Position numbers and translations under genes: made by a program. Shown in pieces: positions 8,396 to 17,511 of a stretch of DNA of 64,000 nt (positions within the stretch are counted from its first letter, which is position 1; each line of letters begins with the position of its first letter). The notes below the pieces were generated by a model, which saw nothing but the letters and a program-made list of their open reading frames with translations, was not told the origin of the DNA and ran no database searches. Source of the DNA: Oceanitalea stevensii (GTDB lineage: Bacteria > Actinomycetota > Actinomycetes > Actinomycetales > Actinomycetaceae); the NCBI RefSeq assembly GCF_014837105.1, contig NZ_JACSPO010000001.1, forward strand, positions 674,339 through 738,338. Direction: 5' to 3'.

Positions 8396-9517
8396 GTGAC
8401 GAGCCAGGCGGCACCCCTGACGACGGGCCCCGTCAAGGTCGTCGGCACCGGGCTGCTCGGGACGAGCATCGCGCTGTGCCTCGCCGGCCAGGGCGTGCCG
8501 GTCCAGCTCTCCGACGCCTCGCCCTCCGCGCTCGCCCTGGCCCGCGACATGGGCGCGGGTGAGCCCGTCCACGACGCGAGCCCCGAGCCCGCCGTCGTCG
8601 TCGTGGCGACCCCGCCCGACGTCGCCGGCCCGGTCGTCCTCGACATGCTCCGCCGTCACCCCGCCGCCGTCGTCACCGACGTCGCGAGCGTCAAGGCCGT
8701 CATCGCGGCCGAGGTCGCCGAGGGGGCCGACGACGGCGCCCGCACCCGGTACGTCGGCTCCCACCCCATGGCGGGCCGCGAGCGCTCCGGCGCGATCGCC
8801 GCGGACGCGGACCTCTTCGCGGGCCGGCCGTGGGTCATCTCCGCCGCCGACGACGCCTCGCCCGCCGCCGCGGGTGCCGTGCGCGCCCTCGCCCTCGACG
8901 TCGGCGCCCTGCCGGTGCCGCTCGCGCCGCAGGAGCACGACGACGCCGTCGCCCTCGTCTCCCACATCCCCCAGCTGGCGGCGTCGCTCGTCGCCGCGCG
9001 CCTCGTCGACGCGCCCGAGGCGGCGCTCTCGCTCGCCGGGCAGGGCCTGCGCGACGTCACCCGCATCGCCGCCTCCGACCCGCGGCTGTGGGCCGCGATC
9101 CTCGTCGGCAACGCGGGGCCCGTCGCCGCGGGGCTGCGCGAGTTGCGCGCGGACCTCGACGCGCTCATCGACAGCCTCGACCGCGCCGCCACCGCCGGGC
9201 CGCTGGCACCCGGGGCGATGGGCGCGCTGAGCGCCGTCGTCTCCGCCGGCAACACCGGCGTGGGACGGGTCCCGGGCAAGCACGGCGGCGCCCCGCGCCG
9301 CTACGCGACCGTCCAGGTGCTCGTCCCGGACGAGCCCGGCGAGCTGGGCCGCCTCTTCGGCGAGGTCGGGGAGATCGGCGTGAACATCGAGGACCTCCTG
9401 CTCGAGCACTCGGCCGGCGCCCGGGTGGGCATCGCCCACCTGTCGGTGGTGCCGGCCGCGGCGGCCGAGCTGGAGCAGGAGCTGACGACCCGCGGATGGA
9501 GAGTGGTGGCGGAATGA
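8396..9517 (+). CDS. tyrA: prephenate dehydrogenase
   Basis: Oxidative decarboxylation of prephenate to 4-hydroxyphenylpyruvate in tyrosine biosynthesis. The 373-residue protein starts with a Rossmann motif (VVGTGLLGTSIALCLAGQG), has the catalytic His in VGSHPMAGRERSG and the substrate-binding SHIPQLAAS segment, and ends with an ACT domain from about residue 300 (ATVQVLVPDEPGELGRLFGEVGEIGVNIEDL) that would sense tyrosine. GTG at 8396 follows GGGAGGAAGCAGGAGC. The ATGA overlap at 9514-9517 couples it to cmk. Confidence 0.94.
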   Translation: MTSQAAPLTTGPVKVVGTGLLGTSIALCLAGQGVPVQLSDASPSALALARDMGAGEPVHDASPEPAVVVVATPPDVAGPVVLDMLRRHPAAVVTDVASVKAVIAAEVAEGADDGARTRYVGSHPMAGRERSGAIAADADLFAGRPWVISAADDASPAAAGAVRALALDVGALPVPLAPQEHDDAVALVSHIPQLAASLVAARLVDAPEAALSLAGQGLRDVTRIAASDPRLWAAILVGNAGPVAAGLRELRADLDALIDSLDRAATAGPLAPGAMGALSAVVSAGNTGVGRVPGKHGGAPRRYATVQVLVPDEPGELGRLFGEVGEIGVNIEDLLLEHSAGARVGIAHLSVVPAAAAELEQELTTRGWRVVAE

Positions 9518-10224
9518 CCGCACCGGTGACGGTGGCGATCGACGGGCCCTCGGGCTCGGGGAAGTCGACGATCAGCAGGCGGCTGGCAGCCGCGGAGGGC
9601 CTGGCCTACCTCGACACGGGGGCGATGTACCGGGCCGCGACGTGGTGGTGCCGCCGCCAGGACGTCGAGCTCACCGACACGGCAGCGGTCGCAGCCGCCA
9701 CCGAGGTCATGCCGCTCGACATGGGCGTGGACCCGGGCGACCCGACGATCACGTGCGACGGCGTCGACATCACCGCCGCGATCCGGCTCTCGGAGATCTC
9801 CTCGGTCGTCTCGGCGGTCGCGACGAACCTCGACGTCCGCGCCCAGCTGCGGGAGCGCCAGCGCGCGATCATCGCCGCCGAGCGGCAGCCCGGCGGGCAC
9901 AGCGGGGGCCGCGGGATCGTCGCCGAGGGGCGTGACATCACGACCGTCGTCGCCCCGGACGCCGACGTGCGCATCCTCCTCACCGCCGACGAGGCCGCGC
10001 GCCTGGCGCGCCGGGCCCGGGAGCTCCACGGCACCGTGGACGACCAGGCCATCGCCGCGACCCGCGACGAGGTCGTGGGCCGCGACGCCCAGGACTCCAC
10101 GGTCTCCACCTTCCTCACCGCCGCCGACGGCGTCGTCACCATCGACTCCTCGGCCCTCGACATCGACCAGACGCTCGCCGTGGTGCGACGCGTCGTCGCG
10201 CAGGCGCGGCAGGAGGAGCAGTGA
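9514..10224 (+). CDS. cmk: cytidylate kinase
   Basis: Phosphorylates CMP and dCMP using ATP. The 236-residue protein has the P-loop IDGPSGSGKSTISRRLA, the YLDTGAMYRAAT substrate motif, the GRDITTVVAPDADVRILLTAD region and the arginine-rich lid ARRARELHG. Start ATG 9514 lies within the tyrA stop. Its own stop overlaps the plsC start (GTGA), so rluB/tyrA/cmk/plsC look like one operon. In many relatives der follows cmk directly; here plsC and a 4-kb regulatory/transport block intervene. Confidence 0.95.
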   Translation: MTAPVTVAIDGPSGSGKSTISRRLAAAEGLAYLDTGAMYRAATWWCRRQDVELTDTAAVAAATEVMPLDMGVDPGDPTITCDGVDITAAIRLSEISSVVSAVATNLDVRAQLRERQRAIIAAERQPGGHSGGRGIVAEGRDITTVVAPDADVRILLTADEAARLARRARELHGTVDDQAIAATRDEVVGRDAQDSTVSTFLTAADGVVTIDSSALDIDQTLAVVRRVVAQARQEEQ

Positions 10225-10928
10225 GCACCGCGCGGCCGGCCGCCCAGCCCTCGCGCGGCTCCCGGGTCAAGCCCGAGGACATCTACCGCTGGGGCCCGGT
10301 GTGGTCCCGGCGCGTGGGCCAGTTCCTCGACCACGTGTGGTGGAGCACCAAGGTCTACGGCGCGGAGAACGTCCCGCGCACGGGGCCGGTCATCATCGCG
10401 TCCAACCACACCGGCGTCATCGACGGCCCCCTGCTCCACGGCGCCATCCCGCGCGGCTCGCACTTCATCATCAAGCAGGAGTTCTGGGACTCCCCGCTCG
10501 GCTTCCTCATGACGCTCGCCGGGCAGATCCCGGTGGACCGGCGCAACGGGCGGGCGTCCCTCGCCGTCGCCCAGCAGATGCTGCACGAGGGGCGCGCCGT
10601 CGGGATCTTCCCCGAGGGCAACCGCGGGACGGGCAACGTCCAGTCCACCCGGGCGGGCGTCGCGTGGCTCGCCGTGCACGGGAACGCGCCGGTCGTGCCG
10701 GTCGCCTGCCTCGGCACGCGGCCCGCCGGCAAGAAGGTCGGCTACGTCCCGCCGCCGCGCGCCCGCCTGCACGTCGTCTTCGGCAAGCCGATCGTGCTGG
10801 ACACCGAGAAGCGGGAGGGCGGCAACCGCGAGGTCATGACGCGGGCCATGGAGCAGATCCACCAGGGCCTCGCCGCGCACGTCGAGGACGCCGTCCGCCA
10901 GACCGGCATCCCCCTCCCCACCCACTGA
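10221..10928 (+). CDS. plsC: 1-acyl-sn-glycerol-3-phosphate acyltransferase family protein
   Basis: Membrane-associated acyltransferase, expected to acylate lysophosphatidic acid in phospholipid synthesis. The 235-residue protein has the four family blocks: NHTGVIDGPLL (catalytic HX4D), GQIPVDRRNG, the FPEGNRGTG acceptor-binding motif and VPVACLGTRPAG. Begins with GTG overlapping cmk. Substrate preference is inferred from family; other PlsC-like acyltransferases of glycolipid or lipid-A-like pathways share these motifs. A duplicated hairpin follows the gene. Confidence 0.88.
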   Translation: MSTARPAAQPSRGSRVKPEDIYRWGPVWSRRVGQFLDHVWWSTKVYGAENVPRTGPVIIASNHTGVIDGPLLHGAIPRGSHFIIKQEFWDSPLGFLMTLAGQIPVDRRNGRASLAVAQQMLHEGRAVGIFPEGNRGTGNVQSTRAGVAWLAVHGNAPVVPVACLGTRPAGKKVGYVPPPRARLHVVFGKPIVLDTEKREGGNREVMTRAMEQIHQGLAAHVEDAVRQTGIPLPTH

Positions 10929-10964
10929 CGGACGCACCCGCGCCCCCACCCCCTCCGCGCCCGC

Positions 10965-11146
10965 ACCCCCTCCGCGCCGAGAGCTGACTTGTTACGGCCG
11001 ATGGTCGGTAACAACTCAGCGCTCGGCGTGAGGGAGGGGCGGCGACGAGCGCGTCACCCCCTCCGCGCCGAGAGCTGACTTGTTACGGCCGATGGTCGGT
11101 AACAACTCAGCGCTCGGCGCGAGAGAGGGGCGGCGAGGAGCGTGCC
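10965..11146. repeat. two tandem 91-bp units, each a long hairpin
   Basis: Two near-identical copies (from about 10965 and 11056). In each, CGCCGAGAGCTGACTTGTTAC pairs with GTAACAACTCAGCGCTCGGCG with two mismatches across 21 bp, around a 12-base centre GGCCGATGGTCG. They lie between the convergent plsC and ABC permease genes, so a duplicated bidirectional terminator is likely; a small mobile repeat is possible. Confidence 0.85.
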
Positions 11147-11151
11147 GGGGG

Positions 11152-11937
11152 CTAGCTGACGTCGCGGCGGGCGGTGCGCCAGAGGCCGACGGCGAGGGGC
11201 ACCCCGATCCAGATGGCCGAGGACGTCGCGAGCTGGCCCCACGCCGTCGCCGTCATCTGCCCCTCCATGAGCGCGCCCATGGCGAAGTCGAGGCTGAGCC
11301 ACTCCGCCGGCTTCTGCAGACCGTCGACGAGCATGCTGAGCAGGGACCACACCGTCGGCAGCGCGAGGTAGGCGACGATCGCGACCGGCGTGCTCAGCAG
11401 CGCCAGCCCGAACGCGAGGCCCTGGGCGACGAGGAGCAGCAGGGCGAGGAGCATCCCACCGAGCACGGACCAGTCCATCGCCCACGAGCCGTCACCGTCG
11501 AGGGCGACCATCCCGACGACGTTGAACAGTGCCCCGGCCAGCAGCGCGGCCGCCATGACGGCGAGCCCCAGCACCAGGGCCGAGACCATCTTCGCGGCGT
11601 TGACCCGCGTGCGGCGCGGCTCGAGGGTGAAGGTCGTCAGCGCGGTGCGCTGGGACCACTCCCCGGTGGCCGCCATGATCCCGATGAGCGGCAGGAGCAG
11701 GAGCTGGGCGATAGAGGACGCCATCGTGAGCTCCTGCCACGTGCGCTGTTCCGGCTCGCCGGTGAACAGCACGAGCGCGATGAGCCCCGCGTTGACGAGG
11801 ACGATGACCGCGAGCAGCCACAGCCCGGCGCGGGTGTCGACCTGCTTGCGCAGCTCGCCGCGGGCGAGCCGGGTGAAGGGGACGGCCGGGGGAGCGACCC
11901 GGGTGGGTGCGGGGCGGGTGGCGGTGGTCGCGGTCAT
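11152..11937 (-). CDS. ABC-2 type transporter permease
   Basis: Membrane subunit of a two-component ABC exporter. The 261-residue product has a short cytoplasmic N-terminus (FTRLARGELRKQVDTRAGLWLL) and six predicted helices, including LIALVLF, SIAQLLLLPLIGIMAATGEWS, MVSALVLGLAVMAAALLAGAL, LGGMLLALLLLVAQGLAFGLAL and VAIVAYLALPTVWSLLSML. Start ATG at 11937 overlaps the upstream ATPase stop (ATGA). The motif GEWSQRTALTTFTLEPRR resembles ABC-2 permeases of drug or lantibiotic-immunity exporters. The divergent sensor kinase/regulator pair suggests it is induced by an envelope or antibiotic signal. Confidence 0.85.
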   Translation of the reverse strand: MTATTATRPAPTRVAPPAVPFTRLARGELRKQVDTRAGLWLLAVIVLVNAGLIALVLFTGEPEQRTWQELTMASSIAQLLLLPLIGIMAATGEWSQRTALTTFTLEPRRTRVNAAKMVSALVLGLAVMAAALLAGALFNVVGMVALDGDGSWAMDWSVLGGMLLALLLLVAQGLAFGLALLSTPVAIVAYLALPTVWSLLSMLVDGLQKPAEWLSLDFAMGALMEGQMTATAWGQLATSSAIWIGVPLAVGLWRTARRDVS

Positions 11938-12830
11938 GCTGCGGTCTCCTCTCGCCCGTGCTGGGCGGTCGTGTCGAAGAACAGGTCCTCCAGGCCGGTG
12001 GCGGCCGAGGGGCGTAGGTCGGTGAGGACGACGGCGGCGGCGAGGGCGGCCCGGCCGACCTCCTCCGCCGTTGCCGACGTCGTGAGCCCGGTCCCGCTCC
12101 CGCTCACCTCGTGGCCGGCGGCACCGAGGGCGCGGGCGAGGGCGGCGTCGTCGAGGCTGTGCACCTCTGTGCCCGGGGTGGCGAGGAGCTCCTCGGCGCT
12201 GCCCTGGGCGAGGATGCGGCCCCTGCCGATGATGACAAGGTCGTCGGCGACGGCCTCGACCTCGCGCAGCAGGTGGGAGGACAGGAGCACGGTGCCGCCG
12301 TCGTCGGCGAAGCCGCGAAGGAGCGCCCGCATCCACCGGATGCCGGCGGGGTCGAGACCGTTGACGGGCTCGTCGAGGATGAGGACCTCCGGCTCGCCGA
12401 GGAGGGCGTGGGCCAGGCCGAGGCGCTGGCGCATGCCGAGGGAGTAGGTCCGCGTCCGTGCGCCCGCCTCGGAGGCAGTGAGCCCGACGGTCGCGAGGAC
12501 CTCGTCCACCCGGCCCGCACGCAGGCCCATGAGCTGCGCGGACAGGTGGAGGACCTCGCGGCCGGTGCGCCCGGCGTGCTGGGCGGAGGCGTCGAGGAGG
12601 ACGCCGACCCGGCGGCCCGGATTGACGAGCTCGCGGAAGGGCGAGCCGAGGATCCTGGCGCGCCCGGACGTCGGGGTCGTGAGGTCGGTGAGCATGCGCA
12701 TGGTGGTCGACTTGCCGGCGCCGTTGGGGCCGAGGAAGCCGGTGACCCTGCCGGGCCGGGCGGTGAAGGAGACGTCGTCGACGACGGCGCGGGTGCCGTA
12801 TCGCCGGGTGAGGTGCTCTGCGGTGATCAT
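11934..12830 (-). CDS. ABC exporter ATP-binding protein
   Basis: Nucleotide-binding subunit (298 residues) of the exporter encoded with the next gene. Walker A is GPNGAGKST, the signature is YSLGMRQRLGLAHALL, Walker B VLILDEPVNGLDP, followed by the switch His in LSSHLLREVE. This resembles the DrrA/CcmA group of drug and lipid exporters. ATG at 12830 is chosen; a GTG at 12839 in the same frame would add three residues. The C-terminal part (after about 215) is the variable regulatory extension of the group. It diverges from the histidine kinase gene across 130 bases. Confidence 0.9.
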   Translation of the reverse strand: MITAEHLTRRYGTRAVVDDVSFTARPGRVTGFLGPNGAGKSTTMRMLTDLTTPTSGRARILGSPFRELVNPGRRVGVLLDASAQHAGRTGREVLHLSAQLMGLRAGRVDEVLATVGLTASEAGARTRTYSLGMRQRLGLAHALLGEPEVLILDEPVNGLDPAGIRWMRALLRGFADDGGTVLLSSHLLREVEAVADDLVIIGRGRILAQGSAEELLATPGTEVHSLDDAALARALGAAGHEVSGSGTGLTTSATAEEVGRAALAAAVVLTDLRPSAATGLEDLFFDTTAQHGREETAA

Positions 12831-12947
12831 GGCGTCCACTGTTCCGCCTGACTGCAGCCCGCGGATCGACAGACAGGCTCGCCCGCGTCAACCTTTCGGC
12901 TGACGACGGCGAGCCCGCGGGCGGACCGGGCGCACACCCGGCGTCCT

Positions 12948-12953
12948 TAGGCT
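12948..12953 (+). promoter_or_regulatory. -10 element before the sensor kinase
   Basis: TAGGCT ends seven bases before ATG 12961. The intervening GGGAGGC could be a ribosome site, but its closeness to the start suits a leaderless transcript. Confidence 0.4.
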
Positions 12954-12960
12954 GGGAGGC

Positions 12961-14274
12961 ATGCACCCCGTGGCCCTCCCTCCGCCAGCCGCCCCCGTGC
13001 GGTGGGCGCCCCAGCCGGCTCCCGAGCGCCCTGTCGGGCCCCCGCCGTTGCGCCCCTGGTCGCGGATCTGGCGCTACCTCGCGGCGGCCGGTACGGGGAT
13101 GGTGCTGTGGATCGCCGTCTCCGTCGACTTCATCGCGGTCGCCGAGGCCGACTCGTCCGACGCCGTCGTGGGCCGCGTCGGCGCGGCCCTGCTGCTCGAC
13201 GGCGTGCTCGGCGTCGTCGCGCTGTGCCTGCTGCCGCTCCGGCGCCGCCACCCCGTCCTCACCGCGGTCCTCACCGGACTGTGCGGGATGGTGTCCGCGG
13301 CGTCACTGGGAGCCGCGGCTGTCGCGGCTGTGTCCGTCTCGACCTGGCGGCGGTGGCAGTGGGTGGTCCCGGTCATGGTGACGTGGGCGTGGTCGACCGT
13401 CGTCTACGAGCTGCTGTGGCGCCCGGCCATCCTCGACGAGGCCATGCCCACCGGTTACGCCACCCTGTCCGGAGGCTTCGCGATCGCCATGGCCGCCACG
13501 TGCGCGGCCACCGGCTACTACATCGGTGCCCGCCGCGAGCTGCTCGTCACGCTTCGCGTGCGGGCAGAGACGGCCGAGCGGGAGCAGGCGCTCAAGGCGG
13601 ACGCCGCCCGGGACGCCGAGCGCACCCGCATCGCCCGCGAGATGCACGACGTCCTGGCCCACCGGATCTCCCTCGTGGCGATGCACGCCGGGGCCCTGGC
13701 CTACCGCACCGACCTGTCCCCGGAGGAGACCGCGGAGGCCGCGGGCGTCATCCAGCGCAGCGCGCACCTCGCCCTGTCCGAGCTGCGCGAGGTCCTCGGG
13801 GTGCTGCGCACCGACGGGGCGCCCGCACTCGACGGGGGCCGGGCCGAACCGCCGCAGCCGCTCCTCACCCAGGTCCGCGAGCTCGTCGACGGCGCCCGCG
13901 TCCAGGTCGAGGCGGCGCTGGACCCGAGCGGCCTGCCCGGTGGGGACCTGCGCGCCGTCGCCGACCTCCCGGCGACCACCTCGCGGACCGCCTACCGCGT
14001 GGTCCAGGAGGCGCTGACCAACGCGAGCAAGCACGCCCCGGGGAGCGACGTCGTCGTCCACCTTGCCGGCGGGGCCGGGGGCCTGCTGACGATCGAGGTC
14101 CACAACGGGCCACCCGCGTGGAACGGGTCCCTGCCGGCCGCGCCCGGGAGCGGGTTCGGCCTCGTCGGCCTGGCCGAGCGGGTCGACCTGGCCGGCGGCG
14201 TGCTCGAGCACGTGGGCGGGCCGGACGGCTCCTTCACCGTGCGATGCTGGCTGCCGTGGGAGGAGAGCAGGTGA
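12961..14274 (+). CDS. NarL-type sensor histidine kinase
   Basis: Membrane sensor of 437 residues. A proline-rich N-terminus (about 40 residues) precedes four to six hydrophobic helices (YLAAAGTGMVLWIAVSVDF to GFAIAMAATCAATGYYIGA), with almost no extracellular domain. This intramembrane-sensing layout is typical of kinases that watch membrane stress. The HisKA_3 dimerisation domain has the phospho-acceptor His229 in IAREMHDVLAHRIS, and the HATPase domain has VVQEALTNASKHAPG and GSGFGLVGLAERV. GTGA overlap with the regulator gene shows they are a pair. The neighbouring divergent ABC exporter is the likely target. Confidence 0.9.
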   Translation: MHPVALPPPAAPVRWAPQPAPERPVGPPPLRPWSRIWRYLAAAGTGMVLWIAVSVDFIAVAEADSSDAVVGRVGAALLLDGVLGVVALCLLPLRRRHPVLTAVLTGLCGMVSAASLGAAAVAAVSVSTWRRWQWVVPVMVTWAWSTVVYELLWRPAILDEAMPTGYATLSGGFAIAMAATCAATGYYIGARRELLVTLRVRAETAEREQALKADAARDAERTRIAREMHDVLAHRISLVAMHAGALAYRTDLSPEETAEAAGVIQRSAHLALSELREVLGVLRTDGAPALDGGRAEPPQPLLTQVRELVDGARVQVEAALDPSGLPGGDLRAVADLPATTSRTAYRVVQEALTNASKHAPGSDVVVHLAGGAGGLLTIEVHNGPPAWNGSLPAAPGSGFGLVGLAERVDLAGGVLEHVGGPDGSFTVRCWLPWEESR

Positions 14275-14933
14275 CCGCGGCGCGCGTGCGCGTCGTCGTC
14301 GTCGACGACGACGCCCTGGTCCGGACCGGCCTGCGGCTCATGCTCGGCGGGAGCGACGTCGTCGAGCTCGTCGGTGAGGCGGGGGACGGGCACGAGGGGC
14401 TGACCGTCGTCGAGCGGGAGCGGCCCGACGTCGTCCTCATGGACATCCGGATGCCAGGCCTGGACGGGCTCGCGGCGACGCGTCGGCTCACCGAGCGCGG
14501 CTCGGGTGCGCGCGTCATCGTCCTCACGACCTTCGACACCGACGAGATGGTGCTCACGGCCCTGCGTCACGGTGCGGCCGGCTTCCTCCTCAAGGACACC
14601 CCGCCCGCCGAGCTCGTCGACGCCGTCGTCCGCGTCGCCCGCGGGGAGCCGATGCTCTCCCCGAGCGTCACCGCCCAGGTCATCACGGCGGCCACCCGCA
14701 CACCCGACGACACCCGCGAGAAGCAGGCCCGCGAGCGGGTTTCCCGGCTCACCGACCGGGAACGGGAGGTGGCGGTCGCCATCGGACGGGGGCTGTCCAA
14801 CGCCGAGATCGCCGCCGAGCTCTACCTCGGACTGGCCACCGTCAAGACCCACATCGGGCGTCTGTTCACCAAGCTCGAGGCGAGCAACCGGGTGCAGATC
14901 GCGCTGTGCGTCCACGACGCCGGCCTCACCTGA
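14271..14933 (+). CDS. NarL/LuxR-family response regulator
   Basis: Partner of the preceding kinase, 220 residues. The receiver domain has VVVDDDALVRTGLRL, phospho-acceptor Asp58 in VLMDIRMPG, the conserved Thr in VIVLTTFDTDE and Lys in GFLLKDTPP. The C-terminal LuxR helix-turn-helix is LTDREREVAVAIGRGLSNAEIAAELYLGLATVKTH. Start GTG 14271 overlaps the kinase stop. Probably activates the divergent exporter genes at 11152-12830. Confidence 0.92.
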   Translation: MTAARVRVVVVDDDALVRTGLRLMLGGSDVVELVGEAGDGHEGLTVVERERPDVVLMDIRMPGLDGLAATRRLTERGSGARVIVLTTFDTDEMVLTALRHGAAGFLLKDTPPAELVDAVVRVARGEPMLSPSVTAQVITAATRTPDDTREKQARERVSRLTDREREVAVAIGRGLSNAEIAAELYLGLATVKTHIGRLFTKLEASNRVQIALCVHDAGLT

Positions 14934-14980
14934 GCGGCCGTCCCGCGCGCGGCGGTTAGCGCCGAGCGGCTCCGACACGC

Positions 14981-14986
14981 GACAAT
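14981..14986 (+). promoter_or_regulatory. -10 element before der
   Basis: GACAAT lies seven bases before GTG 14994. It overlaps the alternative ATG at 14985, which is why the GTG is preferred as the der start. Confidence 0.4.
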
Positions 14987-14993
14987 GGCCGGC

Positions 14994-16466
14994 GTGAGTG
15001 ACACCGACGACTTCCCGACCACCCCGGCCGACGACGAGCAGCGCGCCGAGGCCCTGCGCGCCGGGCTGTCCGACTACGTGCTGGACGAGGAGGACGCCGC
15101 CCTCCTGGCCGCCGCCGACGACGCCCCCGCGCACGACGGGCCCGAGGCGCCGCTGCCGGTGCTCGCCGTCGTCGGCCGCCCGAACGTCGGCAAGTCGACG
15201 CTGGTCAACCGCGTCCTCGGCCGGCGCGAGGCCGTCGTCCAGGACGTCCCGGGCGTCACCCGTGACCGCGTCAGCTACCCCGCCGAGTGGGCCGGGCGCC
15301 AATTCATGCTCGTCGACACCGGTGGCTGGGAGCACGACGCCGCTGGTCTCAACGCGCGCGTCGCCGAGCAGGCCGAGGTCGCCATCGCGATGGCCGACGC
15401 CGTGATGTTCATCGTCGACGCGACCGTCGGCCCCACGGCCACCGACGAGCAGGTCGTCCGAATGCTGCGGAAGTCCGGCAAGCCGGTCGTCCTCGTCGCG
15501 AACAAGGTGGACTCGCCGGTCCAGGAGTCCGACGCCGCGGCGCTGTGGTCCCTCGGGCTCGGCCAGCCCTGGTCGGTGTCCGCGCTCCACGGGCGCGGCT
15601 CGGGCGACGTGCTCGACGCCGCGATGGCGGTGCTGCCCGAGGTCTCCGGCGTCGCCTCCCCGCTGCCCGAGGGCGGGCCGCGCCGCGTGGCGCTCGTCGG
15701 GCGCCCGAACGTCGGCAAGTCCAGCCTCCTCAACGCCATCGCCGGCCGGGACCGCGTCGTCGTCGACTCCGTCGCCGGCACCACGCGCGACCCGGTCGAC
15801 GAGCTCGTCCTCCTCGGGAACCGGCCGTGGTGGCTCGTCGACACCGCCGGCATCCGCCGCCGCGTCCACCAGACCAAGGGCGCGGACTTCTACGCCTCCC
15901 TGCGCACGCAGGCGGCGCTGGAGAAGGCGGAGGTCGCCGTCGTCCTCATCGACTCCTCGGTCCCGCTCACCGAGCAGGACACCCGCGTCATCCAGCAGGT
16001 CATCGACGCCGGCCGCGCGCTTGTCATCGCCTACAACAAGTGGGACCTCATGGACGACGACCAGCGCCACCTCCTGGAGCGCGCGGTCGAGCAGGACCTC
16101 GTCCAGATCCAGTGGGCGCCGCGCGTCAACATCTCTGCCAAGACCCGCTGGCACGTCGACCGCCTCGTCAAGGCGCTGGATACCGCGCTGGGCGGCTGGG
16201 ACACCCGCATCTCCACCGGCAAGCTCAACTCCTTCCTCGGCGAGCTCACCGCCGCGAACCCGCACCCGGTGCGGGGGGGCAAGCAGCCGCGCATCCTCTT
16301 CGCGACGCAGGCCGACAGCCGCCCGCCGCGCTTCGTCATCTTCGCGACCGGGTTCATCGAGCACGGCTACCGCCGCTTCATCGAGCGCAAGCTGCGCGAG
16401 AACTTCGGCTTCGTCGGCACGCCGATCGAGATCAGCGTGCGCGTGCGCGAGAAGCGTCGCCGCTGA
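14994..16466 (+). CDS. der: ribosome biogenesis GTPase Der (EngA)
   Basis: Essential double GTPase for 50S subunit maturation. The 490-residue product has an acidic actinobacterial N-terminal extension of about 55 residues, then two G domains with [10 protein letters not shown] / VDTGGWE / NKVDS and [10 protein letters not shown] / VDTAGIRRR / NKWDL motifs, and a C-terminal KH-like domain. GTG at 14994 fits the leaderless pattern; ATG at 14985 would add three residues. The stop overlaps the next start (TGATG). der often follows cmk directly in relatives; here 4 kb separate them. Confidence 0.94.
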   Translation: MSDTDDFPTTPADDEQRAEALRAGLSDYVLDEEDAALLAAADDAPAHDGPEAPLPVLAVVGRPNVGKSTLVNRVLGRREAVVQDVPGVTRDRVSYPAEWAGRQFMLVDTGGWEHDAAGLNARVAEQAEVAIAMADAVMFIVDATVGPTATDEQVVRMLRKSGKPVVLVANKVDSPVQESDAAALWSLGLGQPWSVSALHGRGSGDVLDAAMAVLPEVSGVASPLPEGGPRRVALVGRPNVGKSSLLNAIAGRDRVVVDSVAGTTRDPVDELVLLGNRPWWLVDTAGIRRRVHQTKGADFYASLRTQAALEKAEVAVVLIDSSVPLTEQDTRVIQQVIDAGRALVIAYNKWDLMDDDQRHLLERAVEQDLVQIQWAPRVNISAKTRWHVDRLVKALDTALGGWDTRISTGKLNSFLGELTAANPHPVRGGKQPRILFATQADSRPPRFVIFATGFIEHGYRRFIERKLRENFGFVGTPIEISVRVREKRRR

Positions 16467-17494
16467 TGCCCGACGGCGCGGTGTCCCGCCGGCACGTCCT
16501 CCTGCGGTGGGGGCTGCCCCGGGACCCGCGCGCCGGTGAGCACGTCCTCGGCTTCGCCCTGACGACGGTCGTGACGATCGTCGTCACCCGCGGCTACCTC
16601 CAGCTCACCGGCTTCCCGCAGATCGGCGGGGAGACCCTGCACGTCGCGCACGTGCTGTGGGGCGGGCTGTTCATGGCGCTGGCCATGGTGCTCGTGCTGT
16701 CCTTCGCCGGGCCGGTGATCCGGCCACTCGTCGCCTTCCTCGGCGGCATCGGCTTCGGGCTGTTCATCGACGAGGTCGGCAAGTTCCTCACCAACGACAA
16801 CGACTACTTCTTCCAGCCGGCGCCGATGATCATGTACCTCACGCTCGTGGGGCTCATCGTCCTCGCCGACGTCCTCCACGGACGCCGCCCGCCGCACCCG
16901 AGCGAGCAGCTCGCGGCCGCGGCGGACCACGCCGTCGCCGGACTTGCGGGCGGGCTGAGCCCGCAGCGCCGCGAGGTCGCGCGTGAGCTGCTGCGACAGG
17001 GCAGCGGTGGCCGCGGGGAGAAGGAGGTCGAGGCGCTCCTCGCCGCCGTGCCGGACGACCACAGCGAGCTCCCCGACCCGCTCGAGCTCGTCACCCGCAA
17101 GGTCCGCGGCCTGCTCCGCGGCGTCGTGCGGGGCTCGTGGACGACGGCGGTGGCGGGGGCGCTCCTCGTCCTCGCCCTGGGAGGCGGCGTCGTCGTCATC
17201 CTCACCGCCGACGACGGCGCACCGGCCTGGTCCCTGTGGCTGGCGGCTGCGTCGTCGGTGCTCGTGGTGGCCGTGGCGGCGCGCGCGTGGACGCTGCTGG
17301 GCAAGGACCGCTTCGACGCGTTCCAGTGGCTGCGGCGGGCGTTCACCGTCCAGCTGCTCGTCACCGTGGTGGGGCTCTACCGGCTCGACCCGTGGCCGGC
17401 GACGGCCGTCATGGCGATCGCCCTGCTCGGGCTGGGCGTGGTCCAGGCCGAGAAGGTGCGCCTGGAGCAGACGGGGCAGGGCGCCGCCCACTGA
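16466..17494 (+). CDS. hypothetical multi-spanning membrane protein
   Basis: 342 residues, function not recognised. About seven hydrophobic segments: three or four in the first 140 residues (GFALTTVVTIVVTRGYLQL, VLWGGLFMALAMVLVLSF, LVAFLGGIGFGLFIDEVGKF, MIMYLTLVGLIVLADVL), then a charged cytosolic stretch of about 95 residues (LSPQRREVARELLRQGSGG), then three C-terminal helices. The FIDEVGKFLTNDNDYFF motif in the third helix region looks conserved-type and functional. It begins within the der stop, so its expression is tied to der. It resembles uncharacterised actinobacterial integral membrane proteins. Confidence 0.75.
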   Translation: MPDGAVSRRHVLLRWGLPRDPRAGEHVLGFALTTVVTIVVTRGYLQLTGFPQIGGETLHVAHVLWGGLFMALAMVLVLSFAGPVIRPLVAFLGGIGFGLFIDEVGKFLTNDNDYFFQPAPMIMYLTLVGLIVLADVLHGRRPPHPSEQLAAAADHAVAGLAGGLSPQRREVARELLRQGSGGRGEKEVEALLAAVPDDHSELPDPLELVTRKVRGLLRGVVRGSWTTAVAGALLVLALGGGVVVILTADDGAPAWSLWLAAASSVLVVAVAARAWTLLGKDRFDAFQWLRRAFTVQLLVTVVGLYRLDPWPATAVMAIALLGLGVVQAEKVRLEQTGQGAAH

Positions 17495-17511
17495 CGGCGC
17501 CCTGCGCGAGG

